Assembly (NCBI GenBank): GCA_001184205.1
Contig: LBMP01000005.1
Coordinates: 401,461-465,460, forward strand
Direction: 5' to 3'
Origin: Desulfocarbo indianensis
GTDB lineage: Bacteria > Desulfobacterota > Desulfarculia > Desulfarculales > Desulfarculaceae
Length of the DNA stretch: 64,000 bases
The position numbers were made by a program, and so were the translations under genes. Shown piece by piece: positions 41,291 to 50,140 of the stretch (positions are counted from its first letter, which is position 1; every line of letters begins with the position of its first letter). A model generated the notes under the pieces. The model saw only the letters and a program-made list of their open reading frames with translations, made no database searches and was not told where the DNA came from.

Positions 41291-42289
41291 TCATTTTCGA
41301 TGAGACTCCAGGTTCCGGGCCGCAGGCAGATCGGGCAGGCCTTGGGCCGCAAACACCGCGTCGTAAATCGCCAACTGCATGGCATGGGCGGCCATGACCC
41401 CCACGCCGTTGAGATCGGCCTCCACCGGACCGGAGGCCAGGGTGAAAACCAAATCGCCGTCAAAAGTGGTATGCACCGGCCGGATGGCCCGCACCAGGCC
41501 GTGATGAGCCAAGGAGGCCACCTTGCAGGCCGAGTTCTTGTCCAGGGCGGCGTTGGTGGCCACCACCCCCAGGGTGGTGTTCTCCGCCGGATGAAAGGCC
41601 TCCCGCCGGCCTCCGGCCAGGAACCAGGCCGCGGTATCGGCCAAGGCCAGGCTATCCGGCGCTTGGCGGGCCCCGGCCACGATGCGCCCCTGGTCATCGA
41701 CTATATCGCCGAAGGCGTTCACCACGGCCAGGGCCGCCACCTTCAACTCGCCCGCTCTCAGGCAGGCCCCGCCCACGCCTCCCTTCATGGCCTGGGCCAG
41801 GCCGAAAAGCTTGCCCACCGTGGCCCCGCTGCCGGCGCCCACCGAGCCCCGCGCCATTTCCCCCCGGCCGGCGGCCTGGCAGGCGGCGCGGCCCAATTCC
41901 GCGCCGGGCCTTCCCTGGCCGTTGGTCAAGGGCAGGTCGAAGATCACCGCCGTGGGCACCTTGGGCAAGGTCAGCCCCGCCAGCTTCAGGCCGCGGCCCT
42001 GCTCTTCCAGCCAGGCAACCACGCCGCCGGCCGCGTCCAAGCCGAAAGAGGAGCCGCCGGTGAAGCACACCGCGTGCACCTCGCCGTCCCAAAAGCCGGG
42101 GCCCAGCCCGTCCAACTGCCGGGTGGCCGGGGCCGAGCCGCGCACGTCCACGCCGGCCACCGTGCCCGGCGGGCACAGCACCACGCTAACGCCGGAGGGA
42201 TGGCGCTCCAGGCGCGCGTGCCCCACCGAAAAACCCGGCACCGAAGCGGGCGATCCCTTGAGGTCGATCTCGAATTGCGATCCCGCCAA
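41291..42289 (-). CDS. P1-family peptidase (DmpA/L-aminopeptidase D-esterase-like)
   Basis: 332-residue N-terminal-nucleophile hydrolase. The family signatures are VPGFSVGHARLERHPSGVSVVL, VHAVCFTGGSSFGLDAAGGV and VGAGSGATVGK. Self-cleavage to expose the nucleophile is expected at a Thr in GVVATNAALDKN. Relatives cleave beta-peptides or D-amino acid amides. The start is ATG 42289. It is divergent from the glycosyltransferase gene; the shared intergenic region has a promoter inside an inverted repeat. Confidence 0.88.
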   Translation of the reverse strand: MAGSQFEIDLKGSPASVPGFSVGHARLERHPSGVSVVLCPPGTVAGVDVRGSAPATRQLDGLGPGFWDGEVHAVCFTGGSSFGLDAAGGVVAWLEEQGRGLKLAGLTLPKVPTAVIFDLPLTNGQGRPGAELGRAACQAAGRGEMARGSVGAGSGATVGKLFGLAQAMKGGVGGACLRAGELKVAALAVVNAFGDIVDDQGRIVAGARQAPDSLALADTAAWFLAGGRREAFHPAENTTLGVVATNAALDKNSACKVASLAHHGLVRAIRPVHTTFDGDLVFTLASGPVEADLNGVGVMAAHAMQLAIYDAVFAAQGLPDLPAARNLESHRK

Positions 42290-42360
42290 GCGGCACCTCC
42301 TTGCGACTTTTTATAATCTCTCCGTGGTGCGCCCATGTCAAACAAGACCATAAAGCCAAT

Positions 42361-42406
42361 ACTGAATTTGACTTTGCCAGGCCAATGCAGTATTTCTAAA
42401 TTCAGT
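42361..42406 (+). promoter_or_regulatory. Glycosyltransferase promoter flanked by a perfect 9-bp inverted repeat
   Basis: TTGACT (42368-42373), a 17-base spacer and TATTTC (42391-42396). The left arm ACTGAATTT (42361-42369) overlaps the -35, and the right arm AAATTCAGT (42398-42406) follows the -10. The arms are exact reverse complements, so a dimeric regulator could cover the whole promoter. Confidence 0.6.
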
Positions 42407-42437
42407 GATTCATTGTTTGCTCCAGTGGGGAGACTCC

Positions 42438-43661
42438 ATGACAGATCAGATTATCGAAGAGAATCCTCAAAACATAACCGAGGCCGAAATGGTGGTGGCC
42501 ATTCCCTCCTACCGGGAGGCGGGCCTCATCGCCCATCCCACCACCCAAGCCGCCCAGGGCTTGAAACGTTACTTCGCCGACCGAAAATACGTATTGATCA
42601 ACTGCGACAACGACTCCGACGACGGCACCAAGGAAGCGTTTTTTGGCGCCGAAACCGACGGGGTTCCCCAGATTTATTTGTCCACGCCGCCCGGCGTCAG
42701 GGGCAAGGGCAATAATTTCCACAACCTTTTCCGTAAAGTGGTGCAGTTGAAGGCCAAGGCGGTGGTGGTGGTGGACGCGGACCTCAAATCCATCACCCCG
42801 CAATGGATAAAGCATCTCGGCGAACCCCTGTTCAACGACTTCGGCTACGTCGCGCCGCTTTACGTGCGTCACAAGTACGACGGCACCATCACCAATTCCA
42901 TAGCCTATCCCCTCACCCGCGCCCTGTACGGACGCCGGGTGCGCCAGCCCATCGGCGGGGATTTCGGCTTTTCAGGCGATCTGGCCAGGATTTATCTAGC
43001 TTCGCCCTCCTGGAGCGAGGCGGTGCGCCATTTCGGCATCGATATCTGGATGACCACCCTGGCCATGACCAACAACGTGCCCATCTGTCAGGCCTACATG
43101 GGCCGGCCCAAGATCCACAAACCCAAGGATCCCGGCTCGGACTTGGGCCCCATGTTCAGCCAGGTGGTGGGCACCATCCTGCATCTGATGCTGCAAAGCA
43201 CCGGCTATTGGATGAGGGTGAAATGGTCCCGGCCCACCGCCATCTTCGGGTTCGGCCTGGGCGAGGTGGAGATGCCGCCCCCGGTCAAAGTCAACCAGGA
43301 CAAGCTGGCGGAAAAATTCAGCGCGGGATTTAAGCAGCAACACGGGCTCTGGGCCAAGATTCTCAGCGAGTCCATAATGAACAAAGTGGATGAGATAGAG
43401 CATCTGCCCCCCGAGCAGTTCGATTTTCCGGTTCAGCTTTGGGCCAAGGTGCTGTTCGACTACGCCTTGGCCTACCGCGACAAGGTGGTGGAAGAGGAAG
43501 AGCTTCTGAGTTCCTTGATCCCGCTTTACTTCGGCAAGACGCTCTCTTTCGTGCGCAAGACGGAGCGGATGAGCGTGCAGCAGGCAGAGGAATTTATAGA
43601 AAACGAGTGCATGGTTTTCGAGGAGACCAAACCCTATCTTCTCGAACGCTGGGACTCTTAA
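42438..43661 (+). CDS. GT-A glycosyltransferase, glucosyl/mannosylglycerate-synthase-like
   Basis: 407-residue glycosyltransferase. The nucleotide-sugar site is VVAIPSYREAGLI with NCDNDSDDGTKEAF, and the metal-binding DxD is in VVVVDADLKSI. The acceptor part has GGDFGFSGDLARIY and WMTTLAM. The organisation resembles GT81/GT78-type enzymes making glucosyl- or mannosyl-glycerate osmolytes. The start at 42438 has GGGGAG. It is followed 19 bases later by a single-domain receiver, so the two probably share a transcript. Product inferred from fold only. Confidence 0.8.
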   Translation: MTDQIIEENPQNITEAEMVVAIPSYREAGLIAHPTTQAAQGLKRYFADRKYVLINCDNDSDDGTKEAFFGAETDGVPQIYLSTPPGVRGKGNNFHNLFRKVVQLKAKAVVVVDADLKSITPQWIKHLGEPLFNDFGYVAPLYVRHKYDGTITNSIAYPLTRALYGRRVRQPIGGDFGFSGDLARIYLASPSWSEAVRHFGIDIWMTTLAMTNNVPICQAYMGRPKIHKPKDPGSDLGPMFSQVVGTILHLMLQSTGYWMRVKWSRPTAIFGFGLGEVEMPPPVKVNQDKLAEKFSAGFKQQHGLWAKILSESIMNKVDEIEHLPPEQFDFPVQLWAKVLFDYALAYRDKVVEEEELLSSLIPLYFGKTLSFVRKTERMSVQQAEEFIENECMVFEETKPYLLERWDS

Positions 43662-43680
43662 GGCTCCGCGGAGGAATCGC

Positions 43681-44049
43681 ATGGCCAAAATACTGATCGT
43701 CGACGATGAGGAACACATCCGGTTTCTCTATTCCGAGGAGCTTACCGACGAAGGTTTCGACGTAATCACCGCCGACTCGGGCGAGGGGCTCTTGGAGCGC
43801 ATTGAAAACGAGAAACCCGATCTGGTAATCCTTGATATAAAGATGGTGGACTACAACGGCCTGGACCTGCTCCAGGACATCCGCAACAAGTATTACGATC
43901 TGCCCGTGATTCTCTGTACAGCCTACGACACCTTCAAGGAAGACATGAAATCCATCGCGGCGGATTTTTACGTCATCAAGTCCTTTGATCTGACCGAACT
44001 GAAAAACAAGATCAAGAAGGCCTTGGAGACTTCCTTGCCCAAGACCTAG
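43681..44049 (+). CDS. Single-domain response regulator
   Basis: 122-residue CheY-like receiver. The acidic pocket is in LIVDDEEHIRFLY, the phospho-acceptor Asp in LVILDIKMVDYNG, Thr in ILCTAYD and Lys in YVIKSFDL (Ser replaces the usual Pro). All functional residues are present. There is no output domain. It is cotranscribed with the glycosyltransferase and ends at a hairpin at 44075. A cognate kinase is not in the window. Confidence 0.9.
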   Translation: MAKILIVDDEEHIRFLYSEELTDEGFDVITADSGEGLLERIENEKPDLVILDIKMVDYNGLDLLQDIRNKYYDLPVILCTAYDTFKEDMKSIAADFYVIKSFDLTELKNKIKKALETSLPKT

Positions 44050-44074
44050 GCCTGATCCACATTCCAACGCCAAA

Positions 44075-44112
44075 GCGCCGGCGGCCCATCTTAACGGATG
44101 GCTGACCGGCGC
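44075..44112 (+). terminator. Hairpin after the receiver gene
   Basis: GCGCCGG pairs with CCGGCGC; inside, GCCCATC and GATGGCT extend the stem. CGTTCGTT follows. This is a plausible but imperfect terminator. Confidence 0.55.
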
Positions 44113-44312
44113 CGTTCGTTATGGGAATCGCCCCGTGGGCGCCCTACCATCCTGCGTTTTTTCGCCTCGGCATGTCATGCCTGGCGTGACATTTCTTCTT
44201 TCGCGTGACACCTTCCGGTTTTTTTAGAATCGCTTTCGAGCCCTAAACAAGGCCCCGCCGGCCAACTGGTTCAAAAACCGATTCATATGGGCCGCTATTC
44301 ATACGGGGAGTC

Positions 44313-44330
44313 TTGGCACTCCGGTTGCAA
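44313..44330 (+). promoter_or_regulatory. Sigma-54 (RpoN) promoter
   Basis: TTGGCAC-N5-TTGCAA with GG and GC exactly 10 bases apart, a near-perfect -24/-12 element. It points towards cheW and the chemoreceptor gene. Transcription from it would need an enhancer-binding protein; none is encoded in the window. Confidence 0.82.
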
Positions 44331-44349
44331 TTAAAAAGCCCGTCATGAA

Positions 44350-44450
44350 TAAGCACGAGGGGGATAACGCTCCCGTCTTTGGGCGGCAAATCCAACCAGG
44401 AGCCATGAAGGCTGCAGTGTGAGCAGGTCCGCCCGTCCGGGCGGGGCGGC
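44350..44450 (+). promoter_or_regulatory. Possible degenerate GEMM-like riboswitch in the cheW leader
   Basis: The order CACGAGGGGGATAAC, a short hairpin, GGGCGGCAAATCC and then AGGAGCCATGAAGGCTG recalls the GEMM (cyclic dinucleotide) layout, including the GCAAA and AGCCATGA-type segments. Several consensus bases differ. This is a weak visual match only. Confidence 0.2.
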
Positions 44451-44549
44451 TTCCTCCCCGGCGATTATGGTTCGCGAGGAAACCCATTACTCTGGCGAGC
44501 GGACAGTTTTCATTTGGTTAAGGGAAAAAGCCAAAAAGGAGGCAACGCC

Positions 44550-45065
44550 ATGGCGGGCAAAGCAAAAACCATTGCCCACACCAGCAAAGAGGAGACCTCC
44601 ACCAGGGACGGCAAATACCTTACCTTCACTTTGCATAACGAAGAGTACGGCATCGCCATCCTGGAGGTAAAAGAAATCATCGGCCTGATGGAGATCACGA
44701 CCATTCCCAAAATGCCCCGCTTCATCAAGGGGGTGATAAACCTGAGGGGTCAAATCATCCCCGTGGTGGATCTGCGCCTGAAGTTCGGCATGGAAGCCAT
44801 GGAGCACGATCAGCGCACCTGTATCGTAGTGGTGGAGGTGCCTGGCCTTAAAGGCCGCAACGCCATGGGGCTCCTGGTGGACGCGGTGAACGACGTGGCC
44901 AACATCCATGAAGAAGAAGTGGAGAACACGCCCAGTTTCGGGATCGAGCTGGACACCAGCTTCATCCTGGGCGTGGCCAAGTCCGGCGACCGCGTGCGAA
45001 TGCTATTGGACATATCCAAGGTGCTCGCGGACCAAGAGCTGGAGCAAGTGGTGCAAGCGGCCTAA
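44550..45065 (+). CDS. cheW: Chemotaxis coupling protein CheW
   Basis: 171-residue CheW, which links chemoreceptors to the kinase CheA. Typical parts are YLTFTLHNEEYGIAILEVKEII, FIKGVINLRGQIIPVVDLRLKFG and the receptor-facing TCIVVVEV. The ATG at 44550 has AAAGGAGG; the upstream in-frame codon at 44514 is unlikely. It precedes a chemoreceptor gene by 82 bases. cheA, cheB and cheR are not nearby, so the pair feeds a system encoded elsewhere. Confidence 0.94.
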   Translation: MAGKAKTIAHTSKEETSTRDGKYLTFTLHNEEYGIAILEVKEIIGLMEITTIPKMPRFIKGVINLRGQIIPVVDLRLKFGMEAMEHDQRTCIVVVEVPGLKGRNAMGLLVDAVNDVANIHEEEVENTPSFGIELDTSFILGVAKSGDRVRMLLDISKVLADQELEQVVQAA

Positions 45066-45147
45066 GAGATGCTAACCCATCCCTCCCAAGGCATGTGTAT
45101 CGATTTCACATCAAACTCATGGCTAGAAAAGGGGAAGCACTCAAATC

Positions 45148-47130
45148 ATGCTGAAGAATCTGAAACTGGCATCCAAGATAGCGGGTGGCTTCGGGCTGTT
45201 GATCGCCATCGCCCTGGCATTGGGCGGCATGGCCGTAATCAATATGAACAGCGCCAAGGATTTATCCGTAACCCTGGACGAGCAATACGTGGCCGAGGTG
45301 CAGGTGGTGGCCCAATTGGAGCGCCGCCTGCAGCGCACCATGCTCAACATGCGCGGCTACACCATGAGCGGCCGGGAGGAATACCTCGAACTGGCCCAAA
45401 AGGGTTTGCAGGAAGTTCAGGAGAGCCTGGCCAAGGGCAAGGCTCTGGCTGAAAAGCAATCCGGAGCCGGCGCCCTGCGGGCCAGCGTGAACAAGGGTCA
45501 GACCATGCAGGCGAGCTACGCCGAGTCGGTCAAGGAGACCGTCGCCAACACCAACAACATGGCCCGGCTGCGCGCCCGCATGGACGCGGCCGCCAAATCC
45601 TACCTGGATAATTGCGACGAGTTCCTGCGCGGACAGAACCAGGAGATGGCCAACGACATCGACGGCGGAACCGCTTTGAGCGACCAGTTGAAAGAACGCC
45701 TGGCCAAGCTGAACCTGGTCAACGAGATCATTGATTTGGGCAACTCGCTGCAGGTGGCCAATTTAAGGGCCCAGGCCACCTGGCAGCCGGAGATCGCCAA
45801 AGAGGCCTTGGGCCTCTTTGGCGAAATCGACGCCAAGTTCGCGGAGCTTCTCAGGATAAGCAAGCAAGACAAGGAGCTGAAGCGCATCCAGGCCACCCAA
45901 CAGGCCGCCCGGCAATACAAGGAAGCCATGAGCGAGTTCATGGCCACCTGGCTGGCGGCCAGGGAGGTGGACAAAAAGCGTCAAGGCGTCGGCGACGGGC
46001 TGTTGTCCCTGGCCCGGGAAACCACCTACGCCAGCCTGGGCGCGATGAAAAAGCTGTCCAACCAAAGCCGCGAAACCCTCAGCGCCTCCTCCACCATCAT
46101 GCTGGCGGGCCTGGCCGCGGCCCTGGTGCTGGGCGCTCTCTTGGCCTTCTTCATCACCCGCAGCATCACCAAGCCCATAAACGCCGTCATCAGCGGCCTG
46201 GCGGCCGGCTCCGAGCAGGTGGCCGCGGCCTCCAGCCAGGTGGCCACCGCCAGCCAATCCCTGGCCCAGGGAGCGGCCCAACAAGCGGCCAGCCTGGAGG
46301 AGACCAGCTCCTCCATGGAAGAAATGGGCTCCATGACCAAACAAAACGCCGACAGCGCCGGCCAGGCCGACACCCTGGCCTCCGAAGCCGCGCGGGTGGT
46401 GCAAAAGGCCAATGAAGCCATGGTGCAGCTCACCGGCAGCATGGCGGAAATCACCAAGGCCGGCGAGGAAACCGGCAAGATCATCAAAACCATAGACGAG
46501 ATCGCCTTCCAAACCAATCTCCTGGCCTTGAACGCGGCGGTGGAGGCGGCCCGGGCCGGCGAGGCCGGGGCGGGATTCGCGGTGGTGGCCGACGAGGTGC
46601 GCAACCTGGCCATGCGGGCGGCCGAGGCGGCCAAGAACACCGCCGGGCTCATCGAGGGCACCATCAACAAGACCAAGCAGGGCGCCGAGCTGGTGGCCCA
46701 AACCAACCAAACCTTCTCCGAGGTGGCTGAAAACGCCCGTTCGGTGACCGAACTGGTCAGCGAAATCGCCGCGGCGAGTTCGGAACAGGCCCAGGGTATA
46801 AGCCAAGTGAACCTGGCCATGAGCGAGATGGACAAGGTAACCCAACAGACCGCGGCCAGCGCCGAGGAATCGGCCGCGGCCTCGGAGGAACTGAACGCCC
46901 AAGCCGCCACCATGCAGGGATACGTGGCGGAACTGGTCAGGATGGTGGGCTCCGGCCATGAAAACGGAAAACGCCACAAGGCCAAGATAGCTGCCAAGCA
47001 AGAAAAAAAGCCCATCGCCGCCCTGCCTTCGCCCGTGGCGGCGGCCAAGGCCGCCAAGCAAAGCCGGCCCAAAACCAGCGCCCAGGAGGCCATCCCCCTG
47101 GAAGACGACCCTGACTTCGCGGATTTTTAG
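45148..47130 (+). CDS. Methyl-accepting chemotaxis protein
   Basis: 660-residue chemoreceptor. TM1 is near residues 10-30 and TM2 near 315-335. Between them is a helical-bundle periplasmic domain of about 280 residues. The HAMP linker follows ([16 protein letters not shown]). The signalling hairpin tip is [20 protein letters not shown] with [13 protein letters not shown]. Glu/Gln methylation regions are in [13 protein letters not shown] and [15 protein letters not shown] Lys/Ala-rich tail of about 45 residues ends EDDPDFADF; no CheR-binding pentapeptide is present. The ligand is unknown. Confidence 0.94.
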   Translation: MLKNLKLASKIAGGFGLLIAIALALGGMAVINMNSAKDLSVTLDEQYVAEVQVVAQLERRLQRTMLNMRGYTMSGREEYLELAQKGLQEVQESLAKGKALAEKQSGAGALRASVNKGQTMQASYAESVKETVANTNNMARLRARMDAAAKSYLDNCDEFLRGQNQEMANDIDGGTALSDQLKERLAKLNLVNEIIDLGNSLQVANLRAQATWQPEIAKEALGLFGEIDAKFAELLRISKQDKELKRIQATQQAARQYKEAMSEFMATWLAAREVDKKRQGVGDGLLSLARETTYASLGAMKKLSNQSRETLSASSTIMLAGLAAALVLGALLAFFITRSITKPINAVISGLAAGSEQVAAASSQVATASQSLAQGAAQQAASLEETSSSMEEMGSMTKQNADSAGQADTLASEAARVVQKANEAMVQLTGSMAEITKAGEETGKIIKTIDEIAFQTNLLALNAAVEAARAGEAGAGFAVVADEVRNLAMRAAEAAKNTAGLIEGTINKTKQGAELVAQTNQTFSEVAENARSVTELVSEIAAASSEQAQGISQVNLAMSEMDKVTQQTAASAEESAAASEELNAQAATMQGYVAELVRMVGSGHENGKRHKAKIAAKQEKKPIAALPSPVAAAKAAKQSRPKTSAQEAIPLEDDPDFADF

Positions 47131-47208
47131 ACGGTTAGGCCGGGCCGGCCGCGGGTTGCCCCTGGGCGCCCGCGGCCGGCCCCAATCCGGCCGGCGGAGC
47201 GAAACTTA

Positions 47209-47634
47209 ATGGAATCATTTTGCCAGACCATGAAAGTGATGCCCGGCGCCACGCCGTCCAGGGTGCTGGTGGTGGATGACGATTCACAATACCGGGCCCT
47301 GGTGGTCCGCATACTGGAAGGCCTGGGCCTGGAAGTGGATCAGGCGCCGGACGGCCTGGCCGCCCTGGAGCAATACTCGCAGGGGCGGCGGCAAGACGAG
47401 GGCTACGACCTGGTGCTCCTGGATTTGAGCCTGCCAGTGATGGACGGAAGGGAATGCTTGCGCAGGTTGCTGGAGATGGACAAGAAGGCCAGGGTGTTGA
47501 TAACCTCGGGCCATGATCCCCGCTACAGCTTCGCCGCCGGCGAGCAAGATTTGGCGGCGGGTTTCCTGCAAAAGCCGTTCGACCTGAAGGAATTCCTGGC
47601 CATGGTGCAGAATTTGCTGACAAAACCCCTTTAA
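47209..47634 (+). CDS. Single-domain response regulator
   Basis: 141-residue receiver with the acidic residues in VLVVDDDSQYRAL, phospho-acceptor Asp in LVLLDLSLPVMDG, Thr-Ser in VLITSGHD and Lys in FLQKPFDL. It is intact. The tone of the sequence (SLPVMDGRECLRRLLE) is like receivers found C-terminal to hybrid kinases. It follows the chemoreceptor by 78 bases on the same strand and could be in that transcript, but no che-specific function can be inferred. Confidence 0.9.
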   Translation: MESFCQTMKVMPGATPSRVLVVDDDSQYRALVVRILEGLGLEVDQAPDGLAALEQYSQGRRQDEGYDLVLLDLSLPVMDGRECLRRLLEMDKKARVLITSGHDPRYSFAAGEQDLAAGFLQKPFDLKEFLAMVQNLLTKPL

Positions 47635-47797
47635 GCCAGACTCTGGCAGACGCCTTACCCCCCGCAGGCTGATTCAGAACAGGATATTTAGCCCCCCGCA
47701 TTCCGTAAAACAATGCCTGATGGTATGCTATGGGTGTCGCGTGCGGCAAGGTGCGCGCGGGAGAGTCAATTATTACGATTGCAAGGAGCAAGGGGCC

Positions 47798-48253
47798 ATG
47801 AGTCTATCCGGTCGTCATGCTTTGATCTCATTGATATTGCTGGCAGTCTGCCTGGCGGCGGCGCCCGCCATGGCCGGCCCCAAGGAAGACATCAAAGCCG
47901 GCAACGCCGCCGCCCAGGCCCAAAACCTGGATCAGGCCATCAAGCTGTTTTCCAAGGCGATCAAATCGGGCCAGCTTTCCCCGGAAAACCTTGCCGTGGC
48001 CTATAACAACCGGGGCAGCGCCTACGACGACAAGGGAATGGGCGAAAAAGCCATCGCGGATTTCAATCAAGCCATCAAGATCAAGCCCAAATACGCCGAG
48101 GCTTATTACAACCGCTCATTCACCTACGAGAAAAAGGGCATGCTGGCCAGCGCCATGAAAGACATAGAACAAGCGGTGCGCTTGCAGCCCCGGGACGACT
48201 ACTACACCAACCGGATGGAATACCTGAACCACCGCCTCTCCAAACAAAACTGA
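47798..48253 (+). CDS. Exported TPR-repeat protein
   Basis: 151-residue protein with a signal peptide (SLILLAVCLAAAPAMAGPKE) and three TPR units (IKAGNAAAQAQNLDQAIKLF; AYNNRGSAYDDKGMGEKAI; AYYNRSFTYEKKGMLASAM). It should be periplasmic and serve as a small protein-protein adaptor. The ATG at 47798 has AAGGAG; the frame is open to 47720 but that part lacks coding character. Confidence 0.85.
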   Translation: MSLSGRHALISLILLAVCLAAAPAMAGPKEDIKAGNAAAQAQNLDQAIKLFSKAIKSGQLSPENLAVAYNNRGSAYDDKGMGEKAIADFNQAIKIKPKYAEAYYNRSFTYEKKGMLASAMKDIEQAVRLQPRDDYYTNRMEYLNHRLSKQN

Positions 48254-48338
48254 GCAGAGCCCGGCCCAATAAGGCGATAGCTCCGGCCCCGCGTCTTAAA
48301 CGCGGCAAGCGCGGCCAGGGATCAGAGTCGGAGAGGCT

Positions 48339-48923
48339 TCAGGCCTCCACCACCCAGGAATGGGCCCCGGCGATCTGGTCCAGCAGGCTGGGCGCGAACA
48401 AGGCCCTGTCATACTGGCACACGGCCAGGCAGGCGAGATGCTCGAACAGGGGATTGAGCATGGCCTCATATTGGGCCAGGCGGGCGTAGCCCGGAGGGCG
48501 GTAGGACGCCCAATGCATTTCACCGGTGACCCTCAGACCCAGATAGCCCAGGGCCAGAGCGGTTTCCACCGCGTCGGTCAGTCTGCACATGGTCTCTTCC
48601 GGCTCGAAAACTCCCTGGGGGGTGTAGACCCGGCTGTAATGCAGCACCAAAAGCTGCCCGCTGGCCAAGGCCGGACCCAGGCCCGCGTGACTCCCGGCCA
48701 GCATTCGCTTCAGGCGGGCGGGGTCATAAAGGGAGGTTATGTAGACGCACCTCTCCCCGCGGGCGACGCCCTCGGCCAGAAAAGACACCATGAAATCGTG
48801 CCAACGCCGTGGATTGGAAAAAAGCAGACAAACGTGATCGCCGGGTTCCAGCCGTGAAACCGCTTCCTCAATCTTCAGTGCCCGGGCAGGCATGACACCC
48901 TCGTTTACCTGACCTTGGGCCAT
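48339..48923 (-). CDS. MEDS-domain protein
   Basis: 194-residue protein consisting of one MEDS domain (the sensory domain named from methanogens and DcmR): GDHVCLLFSNPRRWHDFMVSFL, GERCVYIT, VFEPEETM, GLRVTGEMHWA, and ending with the conserved CQYDR. MEDS domains are thought to sense small carbon compounds or modulate kinases such as RsbW-type regulators. No output domain is attached. Start 48923 has AGGGA; a longer start at 48956 is possible. Monocistronic, convergent with the TPR gene. Confidence 0.85.
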   Translation of the reverse strand: MAQGQVNEGVMPARALKIEEAVSRLEPGDHVCLLFSNPRRWHDFMVSFLAEGVARGERCVYITSLYDPARLKRMLAGSHAGLGPALASGQLLVLHYSRVYTPQGVFEPEETMCRLTDAVETALALGYLGLRVTGEMHWASYRPPGYARLAQYEAMLNPLFEHLACLAVCQYDRALFAPSLLDQIAGAHSWVVEA

Positions 48924-49048
48924 AGCAAAGTCCCTGCCTAGGTCGCAGGCGCGCAAGGGCAGGCCGCAAATTGGTTTAAGCTCTCTATTTTAGTCTGACG
49001 TTATTCTCAGGAAAAGGGAACCCAATTCAGAGAGCGGGCCCATAAAAC

Positions 49049-50137
49049 CTATTGGCGGATGGTGGTCATGAGCCACAGGCCGGCCACGGCGAAGATCCAG
49101 TTGGAGAGCCAGACCGCCACGAAAGGCGGCAACACGCCGGAATAGCCGAAGATGCTGCGGGCGTAGGAGAAGCCGACCCAATAGATCATGGAGGCGGCCA
49201 GGCCCAGGATTATGGCCGTGGCCAGGGAGCCGCCCGCGCGGCCCTTGTCGCCCAAAAGGGCCAGGGGGATGCCCAAGAGGGCCATTATGAAGCACACGAA
49301 CGGATAGGATATCCTGGCTTGCAGGTCCACCCGGTAGCGCCGGGCGTCGTAGCCTTCCCGCTCGATGCGCCCCAGGTAGCGGGCCAGCTCCACGAAGGTC
49401 ATTTCCTCGGAGGGCTTGGCCAGGCGGCTGAAATCCTGGGGCAGTTCCGGCAAATCCAGGGGCAATTCGTCGAAGCTCTTGGCCGAGTAGCCCCCGCCGG
49501 GCAGCCTTTCCTGCAACAGCCCCTCGAAGCCCACCCAGCGGCCCGAGAGATAGCGGATGCGGCGGGCGTCCACCCTGAGGGCCAGGTTGAATTGCTTGTC
49601 AAAGGCGTAGTAGACCACGTCGGAAAGCGTCTGGCCGGCGGCGTCGTAGAATCCCACGTGATAAATGGAGTTCTGGCCCTTGAACCAGAAGGTCTCCTCG
49701 TGGAACAGCCGGCCGGGCCGCTTTTCCACCTGGGCGTCCCAAATATAATTGGTGCGGGCCTTGGTGCGCGGCACCACGGCTTCGTTCAAGAGGGCCAGGG
49801 CCAGGGTTAGCGCCAGGGAGAGCAGCAGAATCGGAAAGGAGAACCGCAGGAGGCTCACGCCGGAGGATTTGATGGCCACTATTTCATTGCGCTTGGCCAT
49901 GAGCGCCAGGGTGATCACCGTGGACATCAGCACGGCCAGCGGCAGGAGCAGGGTGGTTATCTCCGGTATTTGCAGGATGAAAAAGGTGAGCATGGTGGCC
50001 CAGGAAAGGCCGGCCTCCTGGAAATTGTCCACCTTCTCTATGAAATCGAAGATCACGTAGATGGCCACGAAAGCCACCACCAAAAAGGCGAAGTGCTTCA
50101 GAAACTCGCGCGCCACGTAAAGGGCCAGTATTCGCAT
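49049..50137 (-). CDS. lptG: LPS export permease LptG
   Basis: 362-residue LptF/LptG-family permease with six helices (three at each end) and a periplasmic beta-jellyroll domain in the middle. The N-terminus (MRILALYVAREFLKHFAFLVVAFVAIYVIFDFIE) is typical. With LptF and the ATPase LptB it extracts LPS from the inner membrane. It starts 3 bases after the lptF stop. Assignment as G rather than F rests on being second in the operon and on the DFIEK motif. Confidence 0.9.
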   Translation of the reverse strand: MRILALYVAREFLKHFAFLVVAFVAIYVIFDFIEKVDNFQEAGLSWATMLTFFILQIPEITTLLLPLAVLMSTVITLALMAKRNEIVAIKSSGVSLLRFSFPILLLSLALTLALALLNEAVVPRTKARTNYIWDAQVEKRPGRLFHEETFWFKGQNSIYHVGFYDAAGQTLSDVVYYAFDKQFNLALRVDARRIRYLSGRWVGFEGLLQERLPGGGYSAKSFDELPLDLPELPQDFSRLAKPSEEMTFVELARYLGRIEREGYDARRYRVDLQARISYPFVCFIMALLGIPLALLGDKGRAGGSLATAIILGLAASMIYWVGFSYARSIFGYSGVLPPFVAVWLSNWIFAVAGLWLMTTIRQ

Positions 50138-50140
50138 GGC

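Larger units (their letters stand above)
44050..44549 (+). other. 500-base gene-free region upstream of cheW
   Basis: It contains, in order, the hairpin at 44075-44112, AT-rich sequence with a T7 run near 44220, a sigma-54 promoter at 44313-44330, and a structured leader of about 210 bases before cheW. No convincing ORF is present. Confidence 0.6.
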
